In this document: in pieces, positions 8,183 to 16,717 of the stretch
Layout of the letters: each line of letters starts with the position of its first letter
Position numbering within the stretch: position 1 is the first letter of the stretch
NCBI GenBank assembly: GCA_041677345.1
Contig: JBAYQE010000018.1
Coordinates: forward strand, 1-35,680
DNA length: 35,680 bases
Source: JALOAT01 sp041677345
Lineage (GTDB): Bacteria > Pseudomonadota > Gammaproteobacteria > Thiohalomonadales > Thiohalomonadaceae
Direction: 5' to 3'
Made by a program: the position numbers and the translations under genes
Notes under the pieces: model-generated
Told to the model about the DNA's origin: nothing
Seen by the model: only the letters and a program-made list of their open reading frames with translations
The model's database searches: none

Positions 8183-8533
8183 ATGCGACTGACGGCGTTC
8201 ACCGACGGACCGGCTTGCGTGATCGCCCCGCTGCTGAACTGGGGCGTGCACCTGATCTTGGTCTTGCGTACCACGGGCCGTGCAGTTTCACCGCCTGCGG
8301 GGGGGCGGGTACGTCCCACGTCGTGGCCGGTGCGCGGGTGGGTGGCCATGCCGCCGGCGCTGTCGGCAGCCAGGCAATACCGGCACCTGCGCACCCGGCC
8401 TGACCGCGATGCAGCGCCCTGGGACGGCGTACGCAGCCTGGTGACAAAGGCCGATCCCCTGATCGGGCTCGTCGCCCTGAGCGCTCTGCCGTGGGCAACG
8501 CTGTCCCTGGTGTTCACCCCGCCATGCGCCTGA
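8183..8533 (+). CDS. Doubtful small ORF with an Rrf2-like N-terminus
   Basis: A 116-codon frame begins with ATG behind a good GGAGGG site, and its first eight residues, MRLTAFTD, equal the typical start of Rrf2-family regulators. The next residues keep only a loose V-I-x-x-L spacing. The rest, rich in Pro, Arg and Trp, has no winged-helix or Fe-S cysteine pattern. The stop overlaps the ATG of the next gene by ten bases. It may be the remnant 5' end of an rrf2 gene, a small hypothetical protein, or chance. Confidence 0.25.
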   Translation: MRLTAFTDGPACVIAPLLNWGVHLILVLRTTGRAVSPPAGGRVRPTSWPVRGWVAMPPALSAARQYRHLRTRPDRDAAPWDGVRSLVTKADPLIGLVALSALPWATLSLVFTPPCA

Positions 8534-9567
8534 ATCAGGACGCACCCAAGCTGGTGGATCTGGCGCGCTATACCGTACCGGTAGCCGCGGTCATTCTGGT
8601 GGTGGGGATCCTCTCGGGGCTGCTTTATGTGGCGGCCGAGTTATTCCTGCTGTTGTTCGTGGGAATATTGCTGTCGCTGCTGTTGCGCGCCGTGGCGCGG
8701 CCGCTGGAGGTGCGCATGCGACCGGGCATCGCCTTTACCCTCGCCACGCTGGTGTTCTTCGCCGTGATCAGCGCCATGCTGCTGTTTTTTGTGCCGCTGC
8801 TGGTCGACGGTTTCGCCCAGTTGGTCGCGAGCCTTCCCAAGACCGTGGAGCGTATCGGCGAGGTGCTCGAAGACCACCCCGGCGCCATGCGGGCCATCGA
8901 GGATACGCTGGGCGTGCAGGGGGCAGGCATCGCCTCGGAAACACTCGCGCGCGTGAGCGGCATTTTCTCTACGGTCGTCGGGGTGGTCTTCGCCCTGCTG
9001 GTGGTGGTGTTCACCGGTTTCTATCTTGCCGCCGAGCCGGACCTTTACCGCCGGGGCTTGCTGCGGCTTCTCCCGCTTCGCAGTCGAGCCGGAGCCGGCG
9101 CCCTGCTGGACGAGCTGGGGGGCATGCTCACGCGCTGGATGTTCGGCCAGTTCGTTTCCATGTCCACCATCGGCGTACTCATCTGGTTGGGGCTCAGCCT
9201 GCTGGGTGTGCCGCTGGCGGCCACGCTGGCGCTGGCGGCGGCGCTGCTCACCTTCATTCCCACCATCGGCCCGATCCTGGCGGCCATACCGGCGGTGCTG
9301 GTGGGGTTTTCCGTGGAGCCCCTGCTTGCCCTGTGGGTGGCGCTGCTTTACCTGGTGGTCGAGAGCCTGGAGAGCTATCTGGTGACACCCCTGGTACAAC
9401 GGCAGGTGGTGCACTTGCCGCCCGTGCTGGTGCTGGGCGCCCAACTCCTGCTCGCCGTGCTGTACGGGTTGCTCGGTCTGTTCGTGGCTGCGCCGCTGAC
9501 GGTGGCCTTCATGGTGTTGATCAGGCGGCTCTACGTGGAAGGCGTGCTCGGTGATACGACAGGTTGA
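8524..9567 (+). CDS. AI-2E family transporter (PerM-like membrane protein)
   Basis: The 347-residue polytopic inner-membrane protein fits the AI-2E transporter (formerly UPF0118, PerM/YdiK) family. Hydrophobic pairs occupy residues 14-60 and 68-95. A soluble helical loop (about 100-145) includes LVASLPKTVERIGEVLE. The C-terminal membrane block contains FIPTIGPILAAIPAVLVG and ESYLVTPLVQRQVVHLPPVLVLGAQLL, the most family-typical stretches. Members have been linked to autoinducer-2 export or Na/H exchange, so the substrate here is open. ATG 8524 gives the normal family N-terminus but has no clear ribosome site; GTG 8491 is in frame and possible. Confidence 0.88.
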   Translation: MRLNQDAPKLVDLARYTVPVAAVILVVGILSGLLYVAAELFLLLFVGILLSLLLRAVARPLEVRMRPGIAFTLATLVFFAVISAMLLFFVPLLVDGFAQLVASLPKTVERIGEVLEDHPGAMRAIEDTLGVQGAGIASETLARVSGIFSTVVGVVFALLVVVFTGFYLAAEPDLYRRGLLRLLPLRSRAGAGALLDELGGMLTRWMFGQFVSMSTIGVLIWLGLSLLGVPLAATLALAAALLTFIPTIGPILAAIPAVLVGFSVEPLLALWVALLYLVVESLESYLVTPLVQRQVVHLPPVLVLGAQLLLAVLYGLLGLFVAAPLTVAFMVLIRRLYVEGVLGDTTG

Positions 9568-9709
9568 GTGGATGGCCGCCGGGCATCCCAGCAGAGGTTT
9601 CAAGCGATTCATGGGGCCGTGTCAAGGCTTCGGGGATTAGCGTTTTCCTGCGGGCGCGATAACATGCCGCGCATTATCGCTCGCTGGACAACCCCGTCAT
9701 CGCCGCGAC

Positions 9710-10339
9710 ATGAACGAATTCGAGTACATCAAATACTTCGCCGGTCTGCTGGCGATCGTGAACCCTATCGGGTCGGTACCCATCTTCATCAGCCTGACGC
9801 GCCAGCAGACGCTGACCGAACGCAGCCGTACCGCGCTCATTGCCGCAATGACGGTCAGTATCGTGCTCACCGTGACACTCATGACCGGCGAGCGCATCCT
9901 GGAGTTTTTTGGCATCGGCCTGCCTTCGTTCCGGGTGGGCGGTGGCATTCTGGTATTGCTCATCGCCATTTCCATGTTGCATGCCAAGGTGAGCCCGGCA
10001 CGGCAGACCGAAGAGGAAGCCCAGGACGCAAGCGAGAAGGAAACCGTGGCCGTGGTGCCGTTGGGTATCCCCCTGCTCTCCGGTCCGGGTGCCATCAGTA
10101 CGGTGATCGTCTATGCCGGGCGCGGCGACGGCATGAGCCATTACTCGCTCATCGAGGTGGAGATCCTGCTGGTGGCATTGATCGTCTGGATGTCCTTCCG
10201 GGCCGCGCCGTACATCGCCGGCATGCTGGGACGCACGGGCATCAACGTGATCACCCGCCTGATGGGGCTCATCATGGCGGCCATTGCCGTGGAGATCATG
10301 GCCAACGGGTTACGCGCCCTGTTTCCGGGGCTCGCATGA
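9710..10339 (+). CDS. MarC family integral membrane protein
   Basis: The 209-residue protein has the MarC (UPF0056) family pattern. The N-terminal segment carries LLAIVNPIGSVPIFISLT, the family hallmark. The third segment reads FRVGGGILVLLIAISML, and a hydrophilic loop follows (about 88-110). Then come the PLGIPLLSGPGAISTVIVY motif and a C-terminal membrane pair ending MAAIAVEIMANGLR. Six membrane helices are expected. Function is not settled; some relatives are proposed amino-acid exporters. ATG at 9710 gives the standard family start, with only a weak ribosome site. The 142 bases between this gene and the AI-2E gene show no clear signal. Confidence 0.9.
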   Translation: MNEFEYIKYFAGLLAIVNPIGSVPIFISLTRQQTLTERSRTALIAAMTVSIVLTVTLMTGERILEFFGIGLPSFRVGGGILVLLIAISMLHAKVSPARQTEEEAQDASEKETVAVVPLGIPLLSGPGAISTVIVYAGRGDGMSHYSLIEVEILLVALIVWMSFRAAPYIAGMLGRTGINVITRLMGLIMAAIAVEIMANGLRALFPGLA

Positions 10340-10383
10340 ACGAAACGGATCCCGCCCTGTAGGCGAAAGCGGGCGCGCCTAAC

Positions 10384-11240
10384 ATGGATCAGATTCCATG
10401 CGTGGTATCGGTTACGCGAGCCCTGTACACTTGGTTCTTCCGAGGCTCGGGCCGGTCGCCATGGGTTCGATTACATAGAACGTCATGTCCAGAGCGCCCT
10501 CCGGGCCTATGGTGCGCTCCCTTCCCACATGAACACCTTTACGTGGTGGCCACGGAAAACCTGGATGATGCCTTGCCGTGCCAGTGTTCGCAGGTGCAGC
10601 GACTGGTCGAGCAAGGCTGCTCGGGGTGGTCGCCCTGGTGCACGGCGAAGCGCTTCATACAGCCGTGGTGGATGCGACGCTCAAGACGGGATGTATCGAT
10701 GTGGTACACGCCCCCAGGGGCGAGTCCTGCAGGGCTTTGCGGGCCCGCTTGGCGCTGGCCTGGCGCACCTGGACGAACGGCGCCTGCGTATCGCCCGCGA
10801 GCAGATGTACGAAATGCAGTTGGCCGAGCACCGGATCATGGGGGCCCGTCAGCACCATGCGGCCAGCCACGACCCCGTCACCGATCTTGCCAATCGCCGG
10901 GCATTCGAAAAAAGCACTGAGTGCTGCCATCGAGATGGGGAAGCTGCGCGGGATCCCTCACGCGCTCCTGCACCTCGATCTCGATCGATTCAAGCTGCAC
11001 AACGATGCGACCGGCCATGGCGCCGGTGACCATCTCCTGTTGGCGGTGCCCAATCTGTTGCGTGCCGCAGTCCATGGTGGATATCGGTCATAGCCTGGAA
11101 AAGCCGTCGTGGCGGAATTCGTGGAAGATGGCGAGACCTTCCGACTGCTGGTGGACATGGGCATCGACTACGCCCAAGGCTATTACATCGGCCGCCCCGC
11201 GGTCGAGTTGCCGGTCACGCACAAGCAGGAGCACCAATGA
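10384..11240 (+). pseudogene. Remnant of a GGDEF/EAL (cyclic di-GMP) gene
   Basis: Pieces of one former signalling protein are spread over three frames. A possible receiver-like part (HLYVVATENLDDAL, then VVDATLKTGCIDVVHAP in another frame) is followed by coiled coil and the GGDEF entry HDPVTDLANRRAFE. An A6 run at 10908-10913 has one A too many; past it the frame continues as KALSAAIEMGKLRG and DLDRFKLHNDATGHGAGD, the metal-binding start of GGDEF. Soon after (about 11090-11105) the sequence jumps to the very end of an EAL domain, VAEFVEDGETFRLLVDMGIDYAQGYYIGRP. The GGDEF signature itself and nearly all of EAL (several hundred residues) are deleted. It cannot make or break c-di-GMP. The 5' end is uncertain. 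Confidence 0.8.
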
Positions 11241-12027
11241 CGTTCATCCGTTTCGAACGGACGGACTTGAACGTCGATGATCTGCTGCGTGGCGACGTCC
11301 GGCTGGCACACCGCCCGAGGTTTACGCGCGCCTCAAGCGCCTGCTCGAACAACCCAACTCGACCGTCGCCATGATGGCCGATGTCATCGAACACGATCCC
11401 GCGCTGACGATGCGCTTGCTGAAGCTGGTCAACAGCGCGTTCTTCTCCCTGTCGCGCCCCGTGTAAAGTGTCGCGGAGGCGGTCAGCCTGGTCGGTATCC
11501 GTGAACTACAGCAGTGCTCGCCACGGAGGTCATCCGTTGTTTCACCGGCGTCCCGCCGGAACTCGTCGATATCCATGCCTTCTGGCGCCAGAGCCTGCGC
11601 AGTGCTGTCGCGGGCACTGGCGGTGCACAGCGCCCGGCGTGTGGATCGTGAGGGGGTGTTCATTGCGGCGCTGCTGGAGCACCGCTACCGCAGACAGCCG
11701 TTGCACGAGTCCCAGCGCGATTGTATCGGCTTTGATTATGCCGCGGTCGGTGCGGCCCTGGCAGGGCACTGGCAGTTGCCCGAGCTGATCGGAGAGGTGC
11801 TTGCCCACCACATCGAGCCGTCCCAGGCCAAGGCCTGGCCGGCGGAGGTGGCTCTCGTGCACCTGGCCTGGCGGCTCGGGGAAAGTTTCGCACTCGACCA
11901 GGTGCAGTCACAGCTCCCTGAGGTGCTGCCGACGTGGCGCCAGGCGGCTGTCCCACCTGCGGCGCTGGAAACGGCAGTCACCCAGGCCGCGCAGGACTTC
12001 AAGGCGGCGCTGGCGCTGCTGCACTGA
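11237..12027 (+). pseudogene. Remnant of an HDOD-domain gene
   Basis: ATG at 11237 overlaps the EAL remnant stop (ATGA), showing the old operon link. The HDOD domain is readable only across frames: MTFIRFERTDLNVDDLLRG; a shift near 11312 to PPEVYARLKRLLEQPNSTV and DPALTMRLLKLVNSAFFSLSRPV; an in-frame TAA at 11464; SVAEAVSLVGIRELQQ; a shift near 11510 to VLATEVIRCFTGVPPELVDIHAF; and a shift near 11605 to RALAVHSARRVDREGVFIAALL. The usual HDIG-like region is then shortened. The last 150 codons (from about 11575), with GFDYAAVGAALAGHWQLPELI, are still open. HDOD proteins are signalling scaffolds often found with c-di-GMP proteins. With at least four lesions, this gene is dead. Confidence 0.82.
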
Positions 12028-12047
12028 CCAGCGCAGGGCCCAGAACA

Positions 12048-12881
12048 CTAGAGCGCACGGTACAGCGACAGCGTGAACGCCGCGGTGACATGTACCGGCT
12101 CATTCAGCCGCTCAGCACGTTCCTGCAGCGCCTGCGCACTCAGGTGATGGGCGCTGGGGCCCATGTGCACCAACGTCTGTGACTCCAGGCGAGTCAGACG
12201 CAGCGGCACTTCCAGTTGCTCGCGCCCGGCCAGTTCGAAATGCCCCGCCAGGGTTTCATCCAGGCGTTCTTCCTTGCGCGTATCCACCGTGATCATGCCG
12301 AACGCATCTACCAGTTCAGCGAGATGCTGCGGCGTGGGCGTTACCACCAGCAGGGCACCGTCGTCCTGCAGCACGCGCCTGAATTCTGCCCCATTGCGTG
12401 GCGCGAACACATTGAGGATCAGCGACGCACTGGCGGACTTCACGGGCAGGGGGCGCCACAGATCCCACACCACGGCGGCGGCGCGTGCGTGGCAGCGTGC
12501 CGCGCGGCGCAAGGCAAACTTGGAGATATCGAGCGCCAGTCCGGACGCGCCGGGCAGGGCATCCAGCACGCGCTTCAGGTAGTAGCCGGTGCCGGCTCCT
12601 GCATCCAGCACCAGGCCGGGGCGCACCGAGGCCGCGGCGAGCTGTGCGATACGTTGCGCGAGCGGTGCGTAGTGATCGGCCGCGAGGAAATCTGCGCGTG
12701 CCTGCACCATTGCCACTGTGTCCGCCGTCCCGGGTGGTGTGCTGCCAGCCAACAGATTGGCATAACCCTGGCGGGCCAGATCGAACCCGTGGCCGGCGGC
12801 GCAACGCAGCGTGCGCTGGTCGAGCCGTAGCTCATCACCGCATACAGGGCAGGTCAGCACCCGGGCAAGTTCAGCGAACAT
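12048..12881 (-). CDS. rlmA: 23S rRNA (guanine-N1)-methyltransferase RlmA
   Basis: The 277-residue protein has the RlmA layout. An N-terminal zinc finger (Cys11, Cys14, Cys27, His31 in TCPVCGDEL and CAAGHGFDLARQGY) precedes a Rossmann-type methyltransferase domain with the S-adenosylmethionine motif VLDAGAGTGYYLKRVL (about 93-108). RlmA methylates N1 of a guanine in helix 35 of 23S rRNA (G745 in E. coli). The ATG lies three bases after the cobS stop, so it is probably read with the cobalamin operon although its job is unrelated. It is convergent with the HDOD remnant, and no clear terminator is seen in the 20 bases between them. Confidence 0.9.
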   Translation of the reverse strand: MFAELARVLTCPVCGDELRLDQRTLRCAAGHGFDLARQGYANLLAGSTPPGTADTVAMVQARADFLAADHYAPLAQRIAQLAAASVRPGLVLDAGAGTGYYLKRVLDALPGASGLALDISKFALRRAARCHARAAAVVWDLWRPLPVKSASASLILNVFAPRNGAEFRRVLQDDGALLVVTPTPQHLAELVDAFGMITVDTRKEERLDETLAGHFELAGREQLEVPLRLTRLESQTLVHMGPSAHHLSAQALQERAERLNEPVHVTAAFTLSLYRAL

Positions 12882-12884
12882 CCA

Positions 12885-13610
12885 TCACTCCATGCAACAT
12901 GCGAGTGTCACCAGCACGGCAGCCTCCACCAACTCCACTGTTGCACCCGCGGTGTCACCGGTGGTGCCGGCGATTCGGCGCATCATGAGCGTCCGCAACA
13001 GCACGAATACAGCGCCCGCCATCAGCACGGGCAGGAAGCCACCGATGAACACGGCGAGCATCGCGCCGCTTGCGGTCACGAGCAGGGCACCTTGCCTTGG
13101 CAGGTGGTGCGCCATCGCCTCGCCCAATCCGCCCGCACGCACGTAAGGGGTGGTAAGGAACAGCAGCGGCAGGGCGGTGCGACCCAGCAGTGGTGCGAGC
13201 AGCAGAGCGGTGGGGGAACCGGCGAGCATCGTCTGCAAGGCGACGAATTTCAACAGCAGCGTCAGCATGATCGCGGTAACGCCCACTGGACCTGCTGCCG
13301 GGTCCTTCATGATCGCCAGGGTGCGTTCCCGCTCGCCGTGCCCGCCCACCCAGGCATCAGCACTGTCGGCGAGGCCGTCCAGGTGCAGGGCACCGGTGAT
13401 CACCACCCAGGCGACGAGTATCAGCGCCGCCGCGAGAGGCAGTGGTGCCGCCGCGAGCACGCTCGCCATGGCCATGAGCAGAGCACCGACGAGCAGGCCC
13501 ACCAGCGGGTAGGACAACAGCGAGCGGCCGACCTGGTGCGGCTCGTAGCCGCGCACCGGCGCCGGCAGGCAGGTGAGGAACTGCAGTGCCAGCAGGAAGG
13601 CCTGCATCAT
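12885..13610 (-). CDS. cobS: Adenosylcobinamide-GDP ribazoletransferase CobS
   Basis: The 241-residue inner-membrane enzyme joins adenosylcobinamide-GDP and alpha-ribazole (or its 5'-phosphate) in the last step of the nucleotide-loop pathway. Family marks are the N-terminal FLLALQFLTCLPAP, the conserved HLDGLADSADAWVGG (metal-binding aspartates, about residues 77-91), and several hydrophobic helices through the C-terminus. Length is normal. The start ATG overlaps the cobT stop by four bases (ATGA). Two adjacent ATG codons make the exact start uncertain by one residue. Confidence 0.94.
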   Translation of the reverse strand: MMQAFLLALQFLTCLPAPVRGYEPHQVGRSLLSYPLVGLLVGALLMAMASVLAAAPLPLAAALILVAWVVITGALHLDGLADSADAWVGGHGERERTLAIMKDPAAGPVGVTAIMLTLLLKFVALQTMLAGSPTALLLAPLLGRTALPLLFLTTPYVRAGGLGEAMAHHLPRQGALLVTASGAMLAVFIGGFLPVLMAGAVFVLLRTLMMRRIAGTTGDTAGATVELVEAAVLVTLACCME

Positions 13611-14662
13611 CCTGCCTTGTCGGACACGCCGGCGTCGGCGAACGTGGCCATTTCGTTGTGCAGGGCACAGGCAAGGCGCAGCAGTGGTACGGTGACCGCG
13701 GCGCCACTGCCTTCACCCAGGCGCATGCCCATGGCCAGCAGCGGTCGTGCGTCCAGGCTATCCAGCAGGAAGCCGTGTCCCGGCTCTGCGGAACGGTGGG
13801 AGAACAGGCACCAGTCGCGTACACCGGGACGCAGCCGTTCCGCGGCGAGTAGCGCAGCGGTGGTGATGAAGCCGTCGACCAGTACGGGAATGCCTTCCTG
13901 CGCGCAGGCGATGAAGGCGCCCGCAAGCGCAGCGATTTCAAAACCGCCCAGGCGGCGCAGGATTTCCTCCGGTGATTGCAGATGCGCACGGTGGAAAGCC
14001 AGTGCTTCCTCGATGATGGCGACCTTGTGGGCCACGCCCGCACCGTTGATGCCGGTGCCAGGCCCGGTGAGTCGCCGCGGCTCGGCACCGAGCAGGGCAC
14101 AGGCCAGCGCCGATGCCGACGTGGTGTTACCGATACCCATTTCGCCGCCGATGTACAACTGGGCGCCGCCACGTGCCGCACGCACGACGCTTTCCCGTCC
14201 CGCGTTCAGCGCTCCGGCCAATTGGGCTGCGGTCATGGCGGGTGCAGTGCTCAGATCGGCGGTGCCGGGACCGAGCCGGCACGCCATCACACCCGGCACC
14301 TCCGCATCATGCACGGTACCCAGGTTGATCACCTCGAGGCTGGCGTGGAGCGCCCGTGCCACGACGCTGATGGCGGCACCGCCGCGGACGAAATTGCGCA
14401 CCATCTCCAGGGTGACCGATTGCGGAAAAGCGGAAACACCCCGTGCGGCCACGCCGTGATCGCCCGCGAACACGGCCACGTGCACCTTGTCCACCCCCGG
14501 GCAGGCGGTGCCCTGCAGGGCGGCGAGGCGGATGGCAGCGTGCTCCAGTTCGCCGAGCGCACCGAGGGGCTTGGTCAGTACGCGCTGGCGTGCCTCGGCG
14601 TCGCGCCGCGCAGATTCGTTCATATCGGCGCACGGCGCGCCCAGCCATTCGAGTTCAATCAC
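13607..14662 (-). CDS. cobT: Nicotinate-nucleotide-dimethylbenzimidazole phosphoribosyltransferase CobT
   Basis: The 351-residue cytoplasmic enzyme makes alpha-ribazole 5'-phosphate from nicotinate mononucleotide and 5,6-dimethylbenzimidazole (or another base). Conserved stretches are VFAGDHGVAARGVSAFPQSVT, LYIGGEMGIGNTTSASAL, LTGPGTGING and GMRLGEGSGAA near the C-terminus, where the catalytic glutamate lies. GTG at 14662 was chosen because it overlaps the cobU stop (GTGA), has GGGAG eight bases upstream, and gives the usual family length. The longer open frame upstream overlaps cobU and has no family match. Confidence 0.94.
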   Translation of the reverse strand: MIELEWLGAPCADMNESARRDAEARQRVLTKPLGALGELEHAAIRLAALQGTACPGVDKVHVAVFAGDHGVAARGVSAFPQSVTLEMVRNFVRGGAAISVVARALHASLEVINLGTVHDAEVPGVMACRLGPGTADLSTAPAMTAAQLAGALNAGRESVVRAARGGAQLYIGGEMGIGNTTSASALACALLGAEPRRLTGPGTGINGAGVAHKVAIIEEALAFHRAHLQSPEEILRRLGGFEIAALAGAFIACAQEGIPVLVDGFITTAALLAAERLRPGVRDWCLFSHRSAEPGHGFLLDSLDARPLLAMGMRLGEGSGAAVTVPLLRLACALHNEMATFADAGVSDKAG

Positions 14663-15180
14663 AGTGGTTCTCCCTTGAGCACCTGTGGCAGTCCCGCCAC
14701 GGTGAAAATGACACGGTCGCACAGGGCCGCGAGTACCTGGTGAAGTCGCCCGGCCTCGTCACAGAAGCGGCGCGACAGCGGATCGGCCGGAACGATGCCG
14801 AGGCCGGTCTCGTTCGATACCAGAATGATGTCCCCGGGCAGCGAAGGCAGGGTGGCGAGCAAGGCCTCGCGTTCGCGCGCCAGCGCCCCGGCATCGTCGC
14901 TGCAAAGCAGGTTGGTGAGCCACAGCGTGAGACAGTCCACCAGCAGGCAATGGCCGGTGGCGGCGTGGGCGCGCAGCGCCGCGGCCAGTGCAAGGGGTTC
15001 TTCCACCACCTGCCACGCCTCAGGGCGCTGCGCGCGATGATGGTCGATACGCGCGCGCATCTCCTCGTCGCCGGCGGTGGCCGTGGCGATGTAGGTGACC
15101 GGCAGGCCGCTGGCCATGGCCAGGCGTTCCGCGAGACGACTCTTGCCGGAGCGCATCCCGCCCAGGATCAACTGCTTCAT
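14659..15180 (-). CDS. cobU: Adenosylcobinamide kinase / guanylyltransferase CobU
   Basis: The 173-residue bifunctional enzyme phosphorylates adenosylcobinamide and attaches GMP. It has the P-loop GGMRSGKS at residues 7-14, the RIDHHRAQRP segment with the histidine that receives GMP, LLVDCLTLWLTNLL (Walker B region), and VSNETGLGIVP, all typical of CobU/CobP. It is preceded by an 82-base gap after cobQ, the largest break within the downstream half of the operon, which carries an inverted repeat. Its stop overlaps the cobT start. Confidence 0.95.
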   Translation of the reverse strand: MKQLILGGMRSGKSRLAERLAMASGLPVTYIATATAGDEEMRARIDHHRAQRPEAWQVVEEPLALAAALRAHAATGHCLLVDCLTLWLTNLLCSDDAGALAREREALLATLPSLPGDIILVSNETGLGIVPADPLSRRFCDEAGRLHQVLAALCDRVIFTVAGLPQVLKGEPL

Positions 15181-15213
15181 CTCTCGCCCCTTTTAAAAGG
15201 TCCGCGAACAACG

Positions 15214-15269
15214 CCAATGAACGCAAATGGGATCACTTGTGTTCCATTTGCGTTGTTTGCGTTCATTGG
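15214..15269 (-). repeat. Inverted repeat between cobQ and cobU
   Basis: A perfect 14-bp inverted repeat (CCAATGAACGCAAA at 15214-15227, TTTGCGTTCATTGG at 15256-15269) encloses 28 bases. A second, nested pairing (15220-15232 with 15242-15254, 12 of 13 bases) uses the left arm alternatively. The TGCGTTCAT/ATGAACGCA words resemble an intergenic palindrome seen in many proteobacteria. The distal arm includes the cobQ stop codon. It could act as an RNA-processing site, a partial terminator or a mobile palindrome. Confidence 0.65.
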
Positions 15270-16717
15270 TGGACTTTCCCTCCAAAAACGGCGTCCAGGT
15301 CCAGGTGCGCTGTCACCGCGTCCGCCAGCCGGTCGATGTCCGCTTCGCGCCGGGCATGGTAATCGGGGCTCGCCGCTTCGACCAGACCGGCCCAGCGCAA
15401 CAGCGCGTCGCATGCAGAGGGATCTTCGAACAGACCATGCACATAGGTGCCCATCACCTGGCCGTCGGCCGAAACTGCGCCGTCGGTGCCATGGGCGAGG
15501 TGTGCGAATGGCCGATCGAGGCCTGTGCCCCTGGTGCAGCCGGCGTGGATTTCGTAACCGCGCACCCGTGCATCGGCGAAGGCGAGGGTGCCATGCACGT
15601 TCGCCAGGCGCTTTTGCGGTTCCAGGGTGGTCGTGCAATCGAGCAGGCCCAGGCCCGGGCTCTCGCCGCATGGACCCTCGATACCGTGCGGGTCGCGCAG
15701 CAGGCGGCCGAGCATCTGGAAGCCGCCGCAGATGCCCAGGACCTTGCCACCGTAACGCAGATGTCGTTGCAGCGCGCGTTCCCAGCCGTGGGCGCGCAAG
15801 GCGCCCAGGTCGGCGCGCACGCTCTTGCTCCCGGGCAGGATCACCAGGTCGCAGCCGGGCATGGTCTCGGCGAGGGGGACGAAGCGCAGGTCCACTTGCG
15901 GATGCAGGCGCAAGGGATCGAAATCGGTGTGATTGCTGATGCGTGGCAGCACCGGCACCACCACGCGCAGCGCCTCCGCGTCCGTTTCCTGGGCAGGTGC
16001 GATGGCGTCCTCCGCTTCCAGGTGCAGGCCATGGAGATAGGGCAGCACGCCGAGCACCGGCTTGCCGGTGTATTCCTCCAGCCAACGCAGGCCGGGTTCG
16101 AGCAGCCCCAGGTCGCCGCGGAAGCGGTTGATGACGAATCCCTTCACGCGTGCCCGTTCACTTTCCGACAGCAACGCCAGCGTGCCCACCAAATGGGCGA
16201 ACACGCCGCCGCGATCGATGTCCGCCACCAGGATCACGGGGCAATCCACCGCCTCGGCGAAGCCCATGTTGGCGATGTCGCCTTCACGCAGGTTGATCTC
16301 CGCCGGGCTGCCGGCGCCTTCCACCACCACGGTCTCGAAGCGTGCGCACAGGCGAGCATAGGAGGCGAGCACGGCCTCGCGCGCGATGCGCTTGTAATCG
16401 TGGTAATCCCTGGCGTCCATGTTGGCGAGCGCGCGACCGTGCACGATCACCTGCGCGCCCACATCGGTATTGGGCTTGAGCAATACCGGATTCATGTCGG
16501 TGTGGGGTTCGAGTCCGCAGGCCAGTGCCTGTACCGCCTGGGCGCGACCGATCTCGCCGCCGTCCGCGGTGACGGCGCTATTCAGCGCCATGTTCTGCGG
16601 CTTGAAAGGTGCCACACGTACACCGCGGCGGGCCAGTACGCGGCACAGGCCGGCCACCAGCGTACTCTTGCCGGCGTCGGACGTGGTGCCCTGCACCATG
16701 AGCGTGAATGCCGTCAT
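15263..16717 (-). CDS. cobQ: Adenosylcobyric acid synthase CobQ
   Basis: The 484-residue glutamine-dependent amidotransferase adds four amide groups to adenosylcobyrinic acid a,c-diamide. The N-terminal dethiobiotin-synthetase-like domain has the P-loop GTTSDAGKST (10-19) and the FKPQNMALNSAVT stretch. The C-terminal class I glutaminase domain carries LGICGGFQMLG with the nucleophilic cysteine and TYVHGLFED with the conserved histidine. Length is normal. The ATG overlaps the btuF stop (ATGA), so translation is coupled to the binding-protein gene upstream. Confidence 0.95.
   Translation of the reverse strand: MTAFTLMVQGTTSDAGKSTLVAGLCRVLARRGVRVAPFKPQNMALNSAVTADGGEIGRAQAVQALACGLEPHTDMNPVLLKPNTDVGAQVIVHGRALANMDARDYHDYKRIAREAVLASYARLCARFETVVVEGAGSPAEINLREGDIANMGFAEAVDCPVILVADIDRGGVFAHLVGTLALLSESERARVKGFVINRFRGDLGLLEPGLRWLEEYTGKPVLGVLPYLHGLHLEAEDAIAPAQETDAEALRVVVPVLPRISNHTDFDPLRLHPQVDLRFVPLAETMPGCDLVILPGSKSVRADLGALRAHGWERALQRHLRYGGKVLGICGGFQMLGRLLRDPHGIEGPCGESPGLGLLDCTTTLEPQKRLANVHGTLAFADARVRGYEIHAGCTRGTGLDRPFAHLAHGTDGAVSADGQVMGTYVHGLFEDPSACDALLRWAGLVEAASPDYHARREADIDRLADAVTAHLDLDAVFGGKVHQ

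Noticed and set aside
13092..14459. 455-codon plus-strand frame across cobS and cobT
   Set aside because: It covers two well-supported minus-strand genes and has no recognisable protein feature.
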